DNA of 64,000 bases from Streptomyces sp. GSL17-111. GTDB lineage: Bacteria; Actinomycetota; Actinomycetes; Streptomycetales; Streptomycetaceae. Under the pieces are notes generated by a model that saw only the letters and a program-made list of their open reading frames with translations, was not told the DNA's origin and searched no databases. Below are positions 44,433-52,548 of the stretch, one piece after another; the stretch's first letter is position 1; the number at the start of each line of letters is the position of its first letter. The position numbers and the translations under genes were made by a program. The DNA is taken from the NCBI RefSeq assembly GCF_037911585.1, contig NZ_JBAJNS010000001.1, forward strand, positions 810,001 to 874,000, given 5' to 3'.

Positions 44433-45583
44433 GCCGGTCCGTCCTCGTCGTCGGCGCGGGCCCGGTGGGGCTGAGCGCCGCGCTGGCGGCCGCCGCGTCC
44501 GGGCTGTCACCGCGCGTCCTGGAGGCGCGCGGTCGTGACGAGGAACGCGCGGGCAGCCGGGCCCTTTTCGTCCACCGCGCCACGCTGCGGCACCTGGAGG
44601 CCGTGCGCCCGGGGCTCGGCGCCGCCGTCGCCGGACAGGGGCTGACCTGGTCCACCCACCGCACGCTGTGGGCGGGTTTGGAGGTCCACCGGCGCTCCTT
44701 CGGCGCAGACCCGGCGCGGTCGGGGCTCCCTCCCTTCACCAGCCTGCCGCAGACGGCGCTGGAGGATCTCCTGCGCGACGCGTGCGAGGCGTCCGGCATC
44801 CCGGTGACCTGGGGCGACGCCGCGGAGCAGGTGACCGTCACACGCGAGGACGTGCGCGTGCGCACCGCCTCCGGGGCCGAGCACCGGGCCGGCCATCTCA
44901 TCGCCTGCGACGGACCGCGCTCCGCCGTGCGCGCGGAGCTCGGGGTGGCGATGGAGGGCGTGACCACGCCCGCCGACTTCGTCGTGCTCGACGTCGACGA
45001 GGGCACGCTCCCCGCCGAGCCGGAACGCGTCTTCCACTACCGGCACCCGGCGCTGCGGCGGAACGTCCTCCTCGTCCCGTTCCGCGGGGGCTGGCGGATC
45101 GACGTGCAGTGCCGCCCCGGGGAGGACCCGGACCGCGTCGCCGGAGAGACGTCCGAGCGGCTGTCCGACGTCGTACCCCAGCTGCGCGGGCCGCGGATCA
45201 CCTGGACGTCGGTCTACCGGTTCCAGCAGCGCGTGGCGGGAAGCTTCACCGACCCGCAGGCCCGCGTCCTGCTCGCGGGGGAAGCCGCCCACCTGCTGCC
45301 CCCGTTCGGCGCCCGGGGCATGAACTCCGGCATCGCCGACGCGGTGGCCGCCGCCCGCGCCGTGCGCGAGGACGGCGTCGCGGCCTACGCCCACGAGCGC
45401 CGCCGGGCGGCGGAGCAGAACGTGGCGGCGGCCGGCAGTGCCCTGCGCCACCTGCTCGCGCCCCGCCGCCGGCAGCGGTGGGCGCAGCGCGCGGCGGCGG
45501 CGGTCGCGCCCTGGTCGTCCGCGGCGGGCCGCTGGCTGGACGCGGCGCCCTACGGACCACGGCTGCGTTCCGTCCGCTACTGA
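44429..45583 (+). CDS. FAD-dependent aromatic monooxygenase 2
   Basis: 384 residues from GTG 44429. PHBH-like hydroxylase with VVGAGPVGLSAALAAA near 8, LIACDGPRSAVRAEL near 155 and LLAGEAAHLLPPFGARGMNSG near 280. It is a paralogue of monooxygenase 1: both have GE in place of GD in the FAD motif, SRALFVHR, PPFTSL and a WL-x2-APYGPR ending. Coupled to the chorismate lyase-like gene, it probably acts on 4-hydroxybenzoate, by ring hydroxylation or oxidative decarboxylation. Its end overlaps the convergent StrR-type gene by 7 bases. Confidence 0.85.
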   Translation: MSRSVLVVGAGPVGLSAALAAAASGLSPRVLEARGRDEERAGSRALFVHRATLRHLEAVRPGLGAAVAGQGLTWSTHRTLWAGLEVHRRSFGADPARSGLPPFTSLPQTALEDLLRDACEASGIPVTWGDAAEQVTVTREDVRVRTASGAEHRAGHLIACDGPRSAVRAELGVAMEGVTTPADFVVLDVDEGTLPAEPERVFHYRHPALRRNVLLVPFRGGWRIDVQCRPGEDPDRVAGETSERLSDVVPQLRGPRITWTSVYRFQQRVAGSFTDPQARVLLAGEAAHLLPPFGARGMNSGIADAVAAARAVREDGVAAYAHERRRAAEQNVAAAGSALRHLLAPRRRQRWAQRAAAAVAPWSSAAGRWLDAAPYGPRLRSVRY

Positions 45584-46605
45584 CCCCGGGCGCCGCCGGC
45601 GCCCACCTGCTCCGCGAACGCCTCCCACAGCCGGCCGCAGGCGCGCGCCATCGCGGCCACGTCCTCGGTGCGGTGGCCCGGGACCGCCTCCGCCATGGCT
45701 CCCCACTCGTCCGTCGCCACCTTCAACTGGCCGAGCAGCCGCAGGAGCGCGCGGCCGGACTCACTGTGGCGCAGCGCCGGATCGCCGCACAGGCTTCCGT
45801 AGAGGTCACCCAGCTCCTTCGCCGGGGCGGGGCGCTGCGCGGCGGGACGGCCCGGCCGCCGTGGCGCGGGCGGCGGTCCACCGGCGGCCGGGGCGGGGCG
45901 CCGGAGCCGGGCGGGGACGGGGTCCTCACCCCGGCTGACCCGGTCCCGCACGTCGCGGACCGTGGCGGGCGAGAGGCCGGTGAGCCGACCGATCTCCCGC
46001 AGGGACAGACCGGGCTCCTCGGCCAGCAGCCGGCGCGCCTCCTGACGTTCGGTCACGGTGCTGAGCGGCCTGGTCCGGCCGTCCCGGCCGACCCGGACCG
46101 GGCCGGCGGGAAGGGCGGCTCGTCGGCGCAGGGCGGCGACGGCGTGCGCCGAGAGGCCGGTCACCGCTCCGATGGAGCGGTCCGACCAGTGGGCGTGGGT
46201 GGCGAGGATGCGCGCGGCCGCCGCCGAACGCTCCGACGGTGTGAAGGGCAGCCCGTGCGTGGAGTTGGCGGTGACGGCGAGCACGAACGCGTCCTCCGGG
46301 GTGCCGTCGAAGAACCGCGCCGGGATGTGGGTGGCCCCCCGCAGCACGGCGACGCGCAGCCGGTACGTCCCGTCGATGACGCGCATCGTGGAGCGGTGGA
46401 CGATGACGGGGGGCAGTTCGCCGGGCCACGCGGCCAGCGCCCGGAGGTGGTCGGGGTCCCCCGCCGCCGCCGAGCGCGGCGAGTCGGCCGGACGCAGATC
46501 CGCGATCGGCACCGGGACGGTGGGAGAGAGGCGGTCCGGGCCGGGGGCGTCGAACGGCTCGGGTAACGCGGCGGTTCTTCGGACGAGTCCGGATTGACTG
46601 ATCAT
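45577..46605 (-). CDS. StrR/NovG-family pathway regulator with ParB-like domain, TTA codon
   Basis: 342 residues from ATG 46605 (GAGGGT upstream); a frame open to 46761 has no better start. VPIADLRPADSPRSA, VIDGTYRLRVAVLRGATHI and ANSTHGLPFTPSERSAAAARIL are the ParB-like region of StrR. HTHs follow at DRSIGAVTGLSAHAVAALR and SLREIGRLTGLSPATVRDV. StrR and NovG activate antibiotic genes from inverted repeats. Leu14 is encoded by TTA (46564-46566), so translation should need the bldA leucyl-tRNA, tying the cluster to development. It is convergent with monooxygenase 2. Confidence 0.87.
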   Translation of the reverse strand: MISQSGLVRRTAALPEPFDAPGPDRLSPTVPVPIADLRPADSPRSAAAGDPDHLRALAAWPGELPPVIVHRSTMRVIDGTYRLRVAVLRGATHIPARFFDGTPEDAFVLAVTANSTHGLPFTPSERSAAAARILATHAHWSDRSIGAVTGLSAHAVAALRRRAALPAGPVRVGRDGRTRPLSTVTERQEARRLLAEEPGLSLREIGRLTGLSPATVRDVRDRVSRGEDPVPARLRRPAPAAGGPPPAPRRPGRPAAQRPAPAKELGDLYGSLCGDPALRHSESGRALLRLLGQLKVATDEWGAMAEAVPGHRTEDVAAMARACGRLWEAFAEQVGAGGARGQ

Positions 46606-46974
46606 GTGACCCTCTGTGTGCGGACGTCGAGGTGGCCAACTGCGCGCATCACACGGTTGGTCACGCGTGGAGAGATGTCGGGCCATGAGCAGAACCGTGC
46701 GACCGCACCTCAAAAAGCTTTCCAGAAAGGTACATCGACATGCTAATATCACGCGCTCCACGGAATCAACTGGCCAATATTGCCAGGGCCCACCCCGTCG
46801 GCGAACGTTGCCTTTTACACTTGCTCAAGCAAGGGCGCCGGGGGCCGCCTTCACCACGGAGTGGGATTCAGACAGCCCCCTCTTCGGCTTCGCGCCCCCG
46901 CATCGAGCCTTCGCTCGTCGCTGCGCGGACCGGCCCGGGGAGCAGAGGCTCCAGAAGCAGAAGGAGAACGCTGA
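46606..46974. promoter_or_regulatory. Divergent StrR-type/MarR promoter region with two palindromes
   Basis: 369 bases, richer in A and T than its surroundings around 46700-46800. CTGGCCAATATTGCCAG at 46770-46786 is a near-palindrome. CTTGCT-CA-AGCAAG at 46820-46833 is a 6-bp inverted repeat of the size bound by MarR dimers. The second is a natural candidate for autoregulation of the MarR gene that starts at 46975. The region also serves the StrR-type gene. No other gene is seen. Confidence 0.55.
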
Positions 46975-47457
46975 ATGGCGCCTTCGGACGACTTCACGGT
47001 GAACCCCGCCCTGCTCGCCCACCAGGTGGATCGGCTGGGCCAGCTGCTGAGCTCCGCGACCGCCGCGGCAGCGGCCCGCGTGGGACTCACCCGTGCGGAG
47101 GCCGACATCCTCAGGGCCCTGCTGAGAGCCCAGGACCACCGCCTGCGGCCGACGTCACTGGCGGCCACCTGCGGGCTGTCGTCCGGGGGAACGAGCAACA
47201 TCATTCAGCGCCTCGCCCGGTCGGGTTTCGTCAACCGCGAGGCGAACACCCGCGACGGCCGGAGCAACTGGGTCCATCTCACCCCCGAAGGCGCGGAGTT
47301 GACGCGTGTCGTGGCCGAGACGGTCACGGAGTGCCATGCCCGCCTCCTCGCCCGGCTGCCCTGCGGCACGGCGGCGCACCTCCTGCAGGCGCTCAACACG
47401 ACGCTCGCCCACATCGACGAGGCGGGAGAGCCGACGACGGCCGGTCGGGGCAACTGA
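46975..47457 (+). CDS. MarR-family transcriptional regulator
   Basis: 160 residues from ATG 46975 with AAGGAG nine bases upstream. Winged helix-turn-helix: ADILRALLRAQ, SLAATCGLSSGGTSNIIQRLARSGFVNREANTRDGRSNWVHLTPEG, which includes the wing DGRSN. Flanking helices serve dimerisation. Such regulators sense aromatic ligands or oxidants, a good match for a benzoate-type cluster. It faces the StrR-type regulator and ends 25 bp from the convergent DsbA-like gene. Confidence 0.9.
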   Translation: MAPSDDFTVNPALLAHQVDRLGQLLSSATAAAAARVGLTRAEADILRALLRAQDHRLRPTSLAATCGLSSGGTSNIIQRLARSGFVNREANTRDGRSNWVHLTPEGAELTRVVAETVTECHARLLARLPCGTAAHLLQALNTTLAHIDEAGEPTTAGRGN

Positions 47458-47481
47458 CCCCCGTCGGTGTGCCGTCCGCTC

Positions 47482-48063
47482 TCACGGCCGCAGCACCCGC
47501 GCGGAGCCCGCGTCGGCGGTCAGGCGGTCCATCTGGGCCTCCGTGGGCACCCCCTCGATCCGGTGCCGGCCGCAGACCAGCGTCGGCACGACCGTGACGT
47601 GGCGCCCCTCCCGCAGTGCCGCCCGGTGCCGCTGGGCGTAGTGCTGAGAGGTGACGGCTCTTCGGAAGGCCTCGGGCTCCAGTCCCGCCCGTTCGGCCGC
47701 CCCCACCAGTTGCCCCAGCGCCCCGATGTCACGCCCCTCGGAGAAGTAGGCGGCGTAGACGTGGTCGCTGTAGTTCTCCCCCAGTCCCTGGTCACAGGCG
47801 TACTGATAGCCGCGCAGGGCCAGTCGTCCGCTGGTCGGTCTGGGCGCTGACGCGCCCACCTCCTGGCCCAGCCTGCTCGCCAGGCGGCGCACCCCGAACT
47901 CCCAGACGAGACCCGAGGGCGGCAGCGGCCCCTGGCGCAGGACTCCCCCCTCGTGCGGTAACCACCGGACCTCCACGGCCGCCCCGGCCAGCGTGCTCCC
48001 GACGATGCGTCGGGTCAACATACTGAAAGGAGACAAGTAGTTGAACCATATGCGGATGACCAT
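47482..48063 (-). CDS. DsbA/FrnE-like thioredoxin-fold protein
   Basis: 193 residues from ATG 48063. N-terminal strand RIWFNYLSPFSML is the DsbA-family (FrnE, 2-hydroxychromene-2-carboxylate isomerase) entry, with Ser where CxxC proteins have Cys. VTVVPTLVCGRHRIEGVPT near 165 is the conserved cis-Pro region. Members bind glutathione or aromatic substrates, and FrnE-like proteins appear in polyketide clusters. A role in isomerising or carrying a cluster intermediate is possible. It marks the right end of the cluster. Confidence 0.75.
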   Translation of the reverse strand: MVIRIWFNYLSPFSMLTRRIVGSTLAGAAVEVRWLPHEGGVLRQGPLPPSGLVWEFGVRRLASRLGQEVGASAPRPTSGRLALRGYQYACDQGLGENYSDHVYAAYFSEGRDIGALGQLVGAAERAGLEPEAFRRAVTSQHYAQRHRAALREGRHVTVVPTLVCGRHRIEGVPTEAQMDRLTADAGSARVLRP

Positions 48064-48537
48064 GGAACGGCCCACACCTCCCACTTCGCCGAGCCCCCCG
48101 TCCGCCGGCGTTCCGGACCGAACCCTGTACGCACCTTCGGCAGCGGCGGGCCCCAAAGGAATATACGCGCGTCATTACCCCGTGAGCCCGGTTCCTACCC
48201 CTGAGCGACGTTTCCGGTGGTCAGGTGGATCCGACGCACCGACTGGTCCACCCGCCGGGAGCGACCGGACAAGCCCGGCAGATCAGATGAAGCGGACCCG
48301 CCGTCGGCCGCTCCGGGAGGAGTTCGCCGTGTTTGCTCCCGCACGAATCCGAGCGCCGTGCACGCCCCCGGGGCCCGCCCGGGCAGCGGGGACGCGCGGC
48401 GCGGATGATACCGGGGAACCCCCTGAGCAGCTCACCGGGAAAGGCGAAAAATCGCCCCTCCCGGGGCCGTCGATATCCCCCTGCGCACCCCTGCACATTT
48501 CCGGTGTCCTTTCCCTCGCTTCCGTCTCGCTGAGGAC
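48064..48537. other. Intergenic, no gene recognised
   Basis: 474 bases between the DsbA-like start and the transporter relic. Open frames on either strand have no recognisable sequence. It likely holds the DsbA-like promoter and decayed DNA downstream of the old transport operon. Confidence 0.5.
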
Positions 48538-48972
48538 TCAGGACCCTCGGAGCGTGCCCAGGAAGCGGATGTGGGCGGAGCCCGGGACCGTCGAGGGTGA
48601 CGGCCGCCCGCACCCCGTAGACGTCGGCGATGAGGCTTTCCGTGAGCACCTCCCGGGGACTGCCGCAGGCCACCGTCCGGCCGCGACTCAGGACGGCGAC
48701 CCGGTCGCAGTACGACCAGACGTCCCGTACGCCGATGTCCGCAGGACCGATCGTGATGGCCACGGCGACGGACGCGCAGAGCGCGGCGAGCCCCGCCGTC
48801 CGGGCGAGGGCGCCGCCCCAGCGCCGTGCCGCGCCGGAGGAACCGGCCACCGGGGCCCGGCGCACCCGTGCCTTCCCAGCCGTGGCCGCCTCAGAACCGC
48901 TCACGGGGTGAAACCGTGGGTGCGCAGCGCTTCCGCGACCTTCTCGACACCTTCGATGCCACGCCCGTCGCC
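48538..48972 (-). pseudogene. Relic of a siderophore ABC transporter operon (binding protein tail, permease head, ATPase tail)
   Basis: From 48972 the minus strand encodes a short C-terminus (GIEGVEKVAEALRTHGFTP) that ends in a TGA overlapping a GTG (GTGA), probably the tail of a substrate-binding protein. The GTG at 48904 opens a FecCD-type permease N-terminus (LARTAGLAALCASVAVAI, ADIGVRDVW). After 62 residues it jumps, near 48712-48716, into the end of a FecE-type ATPase: YCDRVAVLSRGRTVACGSPREV and IADVYGVRAAVTLDGPG. A +1 shift near 48580-48587 restores a normal ending, AHIRFLGTLRGS, with the stop at 48538-48540. So most of the permease, any second permease and the ATPase core are lost. The 288 bases from 48973 to 49260 hold no recognised gene. 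Confidence 0.72.
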
Positions 48973-49260
48973 CTCACCGCTGCGCGTCAGTTCCGGATTC
49001 CCACCGGTATTCCCTGACCTGTGCCCGAGGGGCACCAGGTGCGACTGGCCCGGGAGAGTTACCACGGCGGGGTCGCCGATCGGGCGGGTCCGGGGACGCC
49101 GGGACGCCCCGCTCGGTGGCCCCGGGACGCTCGGCGGGGAGGGGCGGGGAGCCCGTCGTCGAGGAGGGGGACAGTGCGGTGACGACGGTGGTGAGGGCCC
49201 GAGCATGCTCGGTGATGTCGCGCGTACCGGTCGCGGCATCCGCGCGGGCACCAGCCCGGC

Positions 49261-49659
49261 TCAGGGGAGGAGGGCCAGGCCGTCGAGCTCGACGAGGGCC
49301 TCCTCGTCCCACAGCCGGGCGACGCCGATGAGGGCCATCGCCGGGTAGTCGCGGCCCGCGTGGGCGCGCCACAGGCCACCGAGGGCGGCCGCGTGCGCGC
49401 GATAGGCGGGGACGTCGGTGGTGTAGACGGTGACGCGGGCGAGGTCGGCCGGGGTGCCGCCGGCCGCGCGGAGGGCGGTCAGCAGGTTCGCCAGGGCCCG
49501 CTCGAACTGTTCGGGCAGCCCGCCGGGTATGACGCGCCCCTGGCCGTCGAGCGCCGTCTGCCCGGCGAGCATCACCAGGCGGGAACCGGTGGCGACGACG
49601 GCGTGGCTGAAGCCGGAGGGGCGGGCGAGCCCGGCGGGGTTGAGGCGGTGCAGGGTCAC
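49261..49659 (-). CDS. RidA-family enamine/imine deaminase
   Basis: 132 residues from GTG 49659. RidA (YjgF/YER057c) fold with LAGQTALDGQGRVI, EQFERALANLLTALRAAGG, VTVYTTDVPAYRAH and VARLWDEEALVELDGLAL. The usual Arg near residue 105 appears as Arg in GVARLW. Members hydrolyse enamines or imines. In 2-aminobenzoyl-CoA breakdown an imine/enamine product of the dearomatised ring would be a natural substrate. It overlaps the acyl-CoA dehydrogenase gene by 4 bases (GTGA). Confidence 0.85.
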   Translation of the reverse strand: MTLHRLNPAGLARPSGFSHAVVATGSRLVMLAGQTALDGQGRVIPGGLPEQFERALANLLTALRAAGGTPADLARVTVYTTDVPAYRAHAAALGGLWRAHAGRDYPAMALIGVARLWDEEALVELDGLALLP

Positions 49660-50765
49660 CGGTACAGCTCCTTCGCGATGATCGTGCGCTGGACCTCGGT
49701 GGCCCCCTCGTAGATGCGGGGGGCGCGCACCTCCCGGTAGAGGTGTTCGAGGAGGTGCCCGCGCTGGAGGGCGCGGGCACCGTGGATCTGGACGGCGGTG
49801 TCGACGACGTACTGGGCGGTCTCGGTGGCGAACAGCTTCGCCATCGCGGAGCGGGCCGCGACGTCGGGCGCGCCCCGGTCGCAGGCCGCCGCGGCGGCGT
49901 GGACGAGGAGCCGGGCGGCCTCCACCCGGGTCGCCATCTCGGCCAGTTGGTGGCTCACCGCCTGGAGGGCGCGCAGCCGTCCGCCGAAGGCCCGGCGCTC
50001 GTCGGCGTGGGCGAGCGAGGCGTCCAGCGCGGCCTGGGCCATGCCCACGGCGAAGGCGCCGACGCTGGGCCTCAGGAGGTTGAGGGTGCGCATGGCGAGG
50101 GTGAAGCCGCCTCCGACGTCGCCGAGGAGGTCCTCGCGGCCGACGGGGACGCCGTCGAACTCCAGGGTGCCGATGGGGTGCGGAGAGAGCATGTCGAGCG
50201 GTGTCACCGAGAGCCCCGGCCGGTCGGCGGCGAGGAGGAAGGCGGTGACGCCCCGGGCTCCGGCGTCTTCGCCCGTACGCGCGAAGACGGTCAGGAGGTC
50301 GGCGCCGGGGGCGTTGGAGATCCATGTCTTGGTGCCGGTCAGGCGCCAGCCCGCGCCGTCCGGCCGGGCCCGCAGCGAGAGGGCCGCTGCGTCGGACCCG
50401 GCGTCCGGCTCGGACAGGGCGAAGGCGGCGACGGCGCGCCCGGCGGCGACCTCGGGCAGCCAGCGGTCGCGTTGGGCGGCGCTGCCGGCCAGCACCATCG
50501 GGTAGGCGCCGAGTCCCTGGAGGGCGAGGGCCGTCTCCGCCTCGGTGCAGCCGTGGGCCAGGGACTCGCGCAGGAGGCACAGTTCGAGGGCGCGGACCGG
50601 GAAGAGGCGGCTCAGGAGTCCGAGGTCGCCGAGGGCGGCGAGGAGTGGCCGGTTGACGGTACCGGGGGTGCCGCGTTCGGCGAGCGGCCGCAGCGTTCCG
50701 GCGGCGAGGGCGCGGAGTTCGGCGCAGCGCGCCGTCTGCTCGGGTTCCAGGGCGAACTGCGGCAT
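49656..50765 (-). CDS. Acyl-CoA dehydrogenase
   Basis: 369 residues from ATG 50765, with GGAGGAG five bases upstream. Landmarks are AFALSEPDAGSDAAAL, KTWISNAPGADLLTVFART, RRAFGGRLRALQAVSHQLAEM and the C-terminal RIYEGATEVQRTIIAKELYR with the catalytic Glu in YEGATE. It oxidises the alpha-beta bond of a CoA thioester and passes electrons to ETF. It is divergent from the 2-aminobenzoate-CoA ligase gene and sits in the same regulon by the shared operator. A role on the dearomatised ring of 2-aminobenzoyl-CoA is inferred from neighbours. Confidence 0.9.
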   Translation of the reverse strand: MPQFALEPEQTARCAELRALAAGTLRPLAERGTPGTVNRPLLAALGDLGLLSRLFPVRALELCLLRESLAHGCTEAETALALQGLGAYPMVLAGSAAQRDRWLPEVAAGRAVAAFALSEPDAGSDAAALSLRARPDGAGWRLTGTKTWISNAPGADLLTVFARTGEDAGARGVTAFLLAADRPGLSVTPLDMLSPHPIGTLEFDGVPVGREDLLGDVGGGFTLAMRTLNLLRPSVGAFAVGMAQAALDASLAHADERRAFGGRLRALQAVSHQLAEMATRVEAARLLVHAAAAACDRGAPDVAARSAMAKLFATETAQYVVDTAVQIHGARALQRGHLLEHLYREVRAPRIYEGATEVQRTIIAKELYR

Positions 50766-50797
50766 CCGGCTCCTCCGGGTCGTGTATTGCGATCTGT

Positions 50798-50810
50798 TGA
50801 CTGTCGTCAC
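50798..50810 (+). promoter_or_regulatory. Putative PaaX operator 1 in the dehydrogenase/ligase divergent promoter
   Basis: TGACTGTCGTCAC, containing the inverted repeat TGAC-N4-GTCA. The same 13 bases recur upstream of the enoyl-CoA hydratase gene (56842-56854). TTGACT here and TACGCT 16 bases on form a rightward promoter toward the ligase gene, so the operator overlaps its -35 box. Confidence 0.65.
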
Positions 50811-50888
50811 CATCACGCTACGCTCAACCGCACACGGCATGCCAGGAACCACCCCATTTCTTCGGTACGCCCAAGGGGAGATCCCGCC

Positions 50889-52517
50889 ATGGAGCTGAGC
50901 CGGTCCGCCCACGTGGACACCTTCGCCCGCGACCACCTGCCACCGGCCGGACAGTGGCCCGTACTCCTCCTCGACGGCCCCGGCCCCCGCTACCCCGAGC
51001 GGCTCAACTGCGCCACCGAGCTGCTGGACGCCACCGCCCGGCGGCTGGGCGAGGACCGAACCGCCCTGCACGACGCCCGGGGACCGCGCTTCACCTACGG
51101 CGAGCTCCGCGCCGAGGTGGACCGCATCGCCCACGTGCTCACCGCCGACCTCGGCGTGGTGCCCGGGAACCGGGTCCTGCTGCGCGGGCCGAACTCGCCG
51201 CGTCTGGCGGCCTGCTGGCTCGCCGTGCTCAAGGCCGGGGCGGTCGCCGTCACGGTGCTGGCGGCGCAGCGCCGCGCCGAGTTGCGGACGGTCTGCGAGC
51301 TGGCCCGGATCGGACACGCCCTGTGCGACGTCTCGGCGCTGGAGGAACTGGTCGGCGCGGAGGTCACCGGGCTGCGGCTGACCACCTTCGGCGGCGAGGA
51401 GGACGAGCTGCGCCGGCTGGGGGCGGCGCACCCCGCGCCGTACCGGGCCGTCGACACCGCCGCCGACGACGTCGCCCTCATCGCCTTCACCTCCGGCACC
51501 ACGGGCCGTCCCAAGGGCTGCGTCCACTTCCATCGCGACGTGCTCGCCGTCGCCGACACCTTCTCCGCGCACGTCCTGCGCCCCGAGCCGGACGACGTCT
51601 TCGCGGGCTCTCCCCCACTCGGCTTCACCTTCGGGCTCGGCGGGCTCCTCGTCTTCCCCCTACGGGCCGGGGCCTCCGCCGTGCTGGAGCAGTGGAGCGG
51701 CCCGCAGCAGATGCTGGAGGCCGTCGAACGGCACCGCGTGAGCGTGCTGTTCACGGCCCCGACCGGCTACCGGGCGCTCCTGGAGCGGCTCGACGGCCGG
51801 GACGTCTCCTCGCTGCGGCGCTGCGTGTCCGCCGGCGAGAACCTCCCGGCCGTCACCTGGACCGCCTGGGAGCGCGCGACCGGGCTGCGGCTGATCAACG
51901 GCATCGGCGCCACGGAGATGCTCCACATCTTCCTCTCGGCCGCCGACGAGGCCGCCCGCCCCGGGGTGACGGGCGTGCCCGTACCGGGCTTTCAGGCACA
52001 GGTCCAGGGCCCCGACGGCCTGCCGGTGCCGGACGGCGAGCCGGGCCTGCTCGCCGTCCGGGGCCCCGTCGGCTGCCGCTACCTCGCCGACGACCGGCAG
52101 CGCGCCTACGTGCGGGCGGGCTGGAACCTCACGGGCGACACCTACGTGCGGGAGCCCGACGGCTCCTACCGGTACGTCGCGCGCGCCGACGACATGATCG
52201 TGTCCGCCGGCTACAACATCGCCGGACCGGAGGTCGAGGACGCGCTGCTGCGCCACCCGGACGTCGCCGAGGTGGCCGTCGTCGGGCGGCCCGACGAGCG
52301 GCGCGGGCAGATCGCGGTCGCCCACGTCGTCCTGCGCGAGGGGGTCCCGGCGACGGCCGCGACGGCGGAGGGCCTGCGGGCCTTCGCCCGCACGGAGCTG
52401 ACGCCCTACAAGTGCCCGCGTGCCGTCGTGTTCACCGCCGCCCTCCCCCGCACCCCGACCGGAAAGCTCCAGCGGTACCGGCTGCGCGGGCCCGGCCCCG
52501 CCGCGACCGACGGGTAA
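50889..52517 (+). CDS. 2-aminobenzoate-CoA ligase (AMP-forming)
   Basis: 542 residues. FARDHLPPAGQWPVLLLD and RYPERLNCATELLD match the N-terminus of 2-aminobenzoate-CoA ligases. P-loop FTSGTTGRPKGCVH near 200, GIGATEMLHIF near 340, GDTYVREPDGSYRYVARADD near 425 and catalytic Lys in PRTPTGKLQRY. It forms 2-aminobenzoyl-CoA from anthranilate, ATP and CoA. It heads a rightward operon with the PaaX-type gene and faces the ACAD-RidA pair. Confidence 0.88.
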   Translation: MELSRSAHVDTFARDHLPPAGQWPVLLLDGPGPRYPERLNCATELLDATARRLGEDRTALHDARGPRFTYGELRAEVDRIAHVLTADLGVVPGNRVLLRGPNSPRLAACWLAVLKAGAVAVTVLAAQRRAELRTVCELARIGHALCDVSALEELVGAEVTGLRLTTFGGEEDELRRLGAAHPAPYRAVDTAADDVALIAFTSGTTGRPKGCVHFHRDVLAVADTFSAHVLRPEPDDVFAGSPPLGFTFGLGGLLVFPLRAGASAVLEQWSGPQQMLEAVERHRVSVLFTAPTGYRALLERLDGRDVSSLRRCVSAGENLPAVTWTAWERATGLRLINGIGATEMLHIFLSAADEAARPGVTGVPVPGFQAQVQGPDGLPVPDGEPGLLAVRGPVGCRYLADDRQRAYVRAGWNLTGDTYVREPDGSYRYVARADDMIVSAGYNIAGPEVEDALLRHPDVAEVAVVGRPDERRGQIAVAHVVLREGVPATAATAEGLRAFARTELTPYKCPRAVVFTAALPRTPTGKLQRYRLRGPGPAATDG

Positions 52518-52548
52518 CCCGGGTGCCACGGCCCTTAGAGTGACGGGC

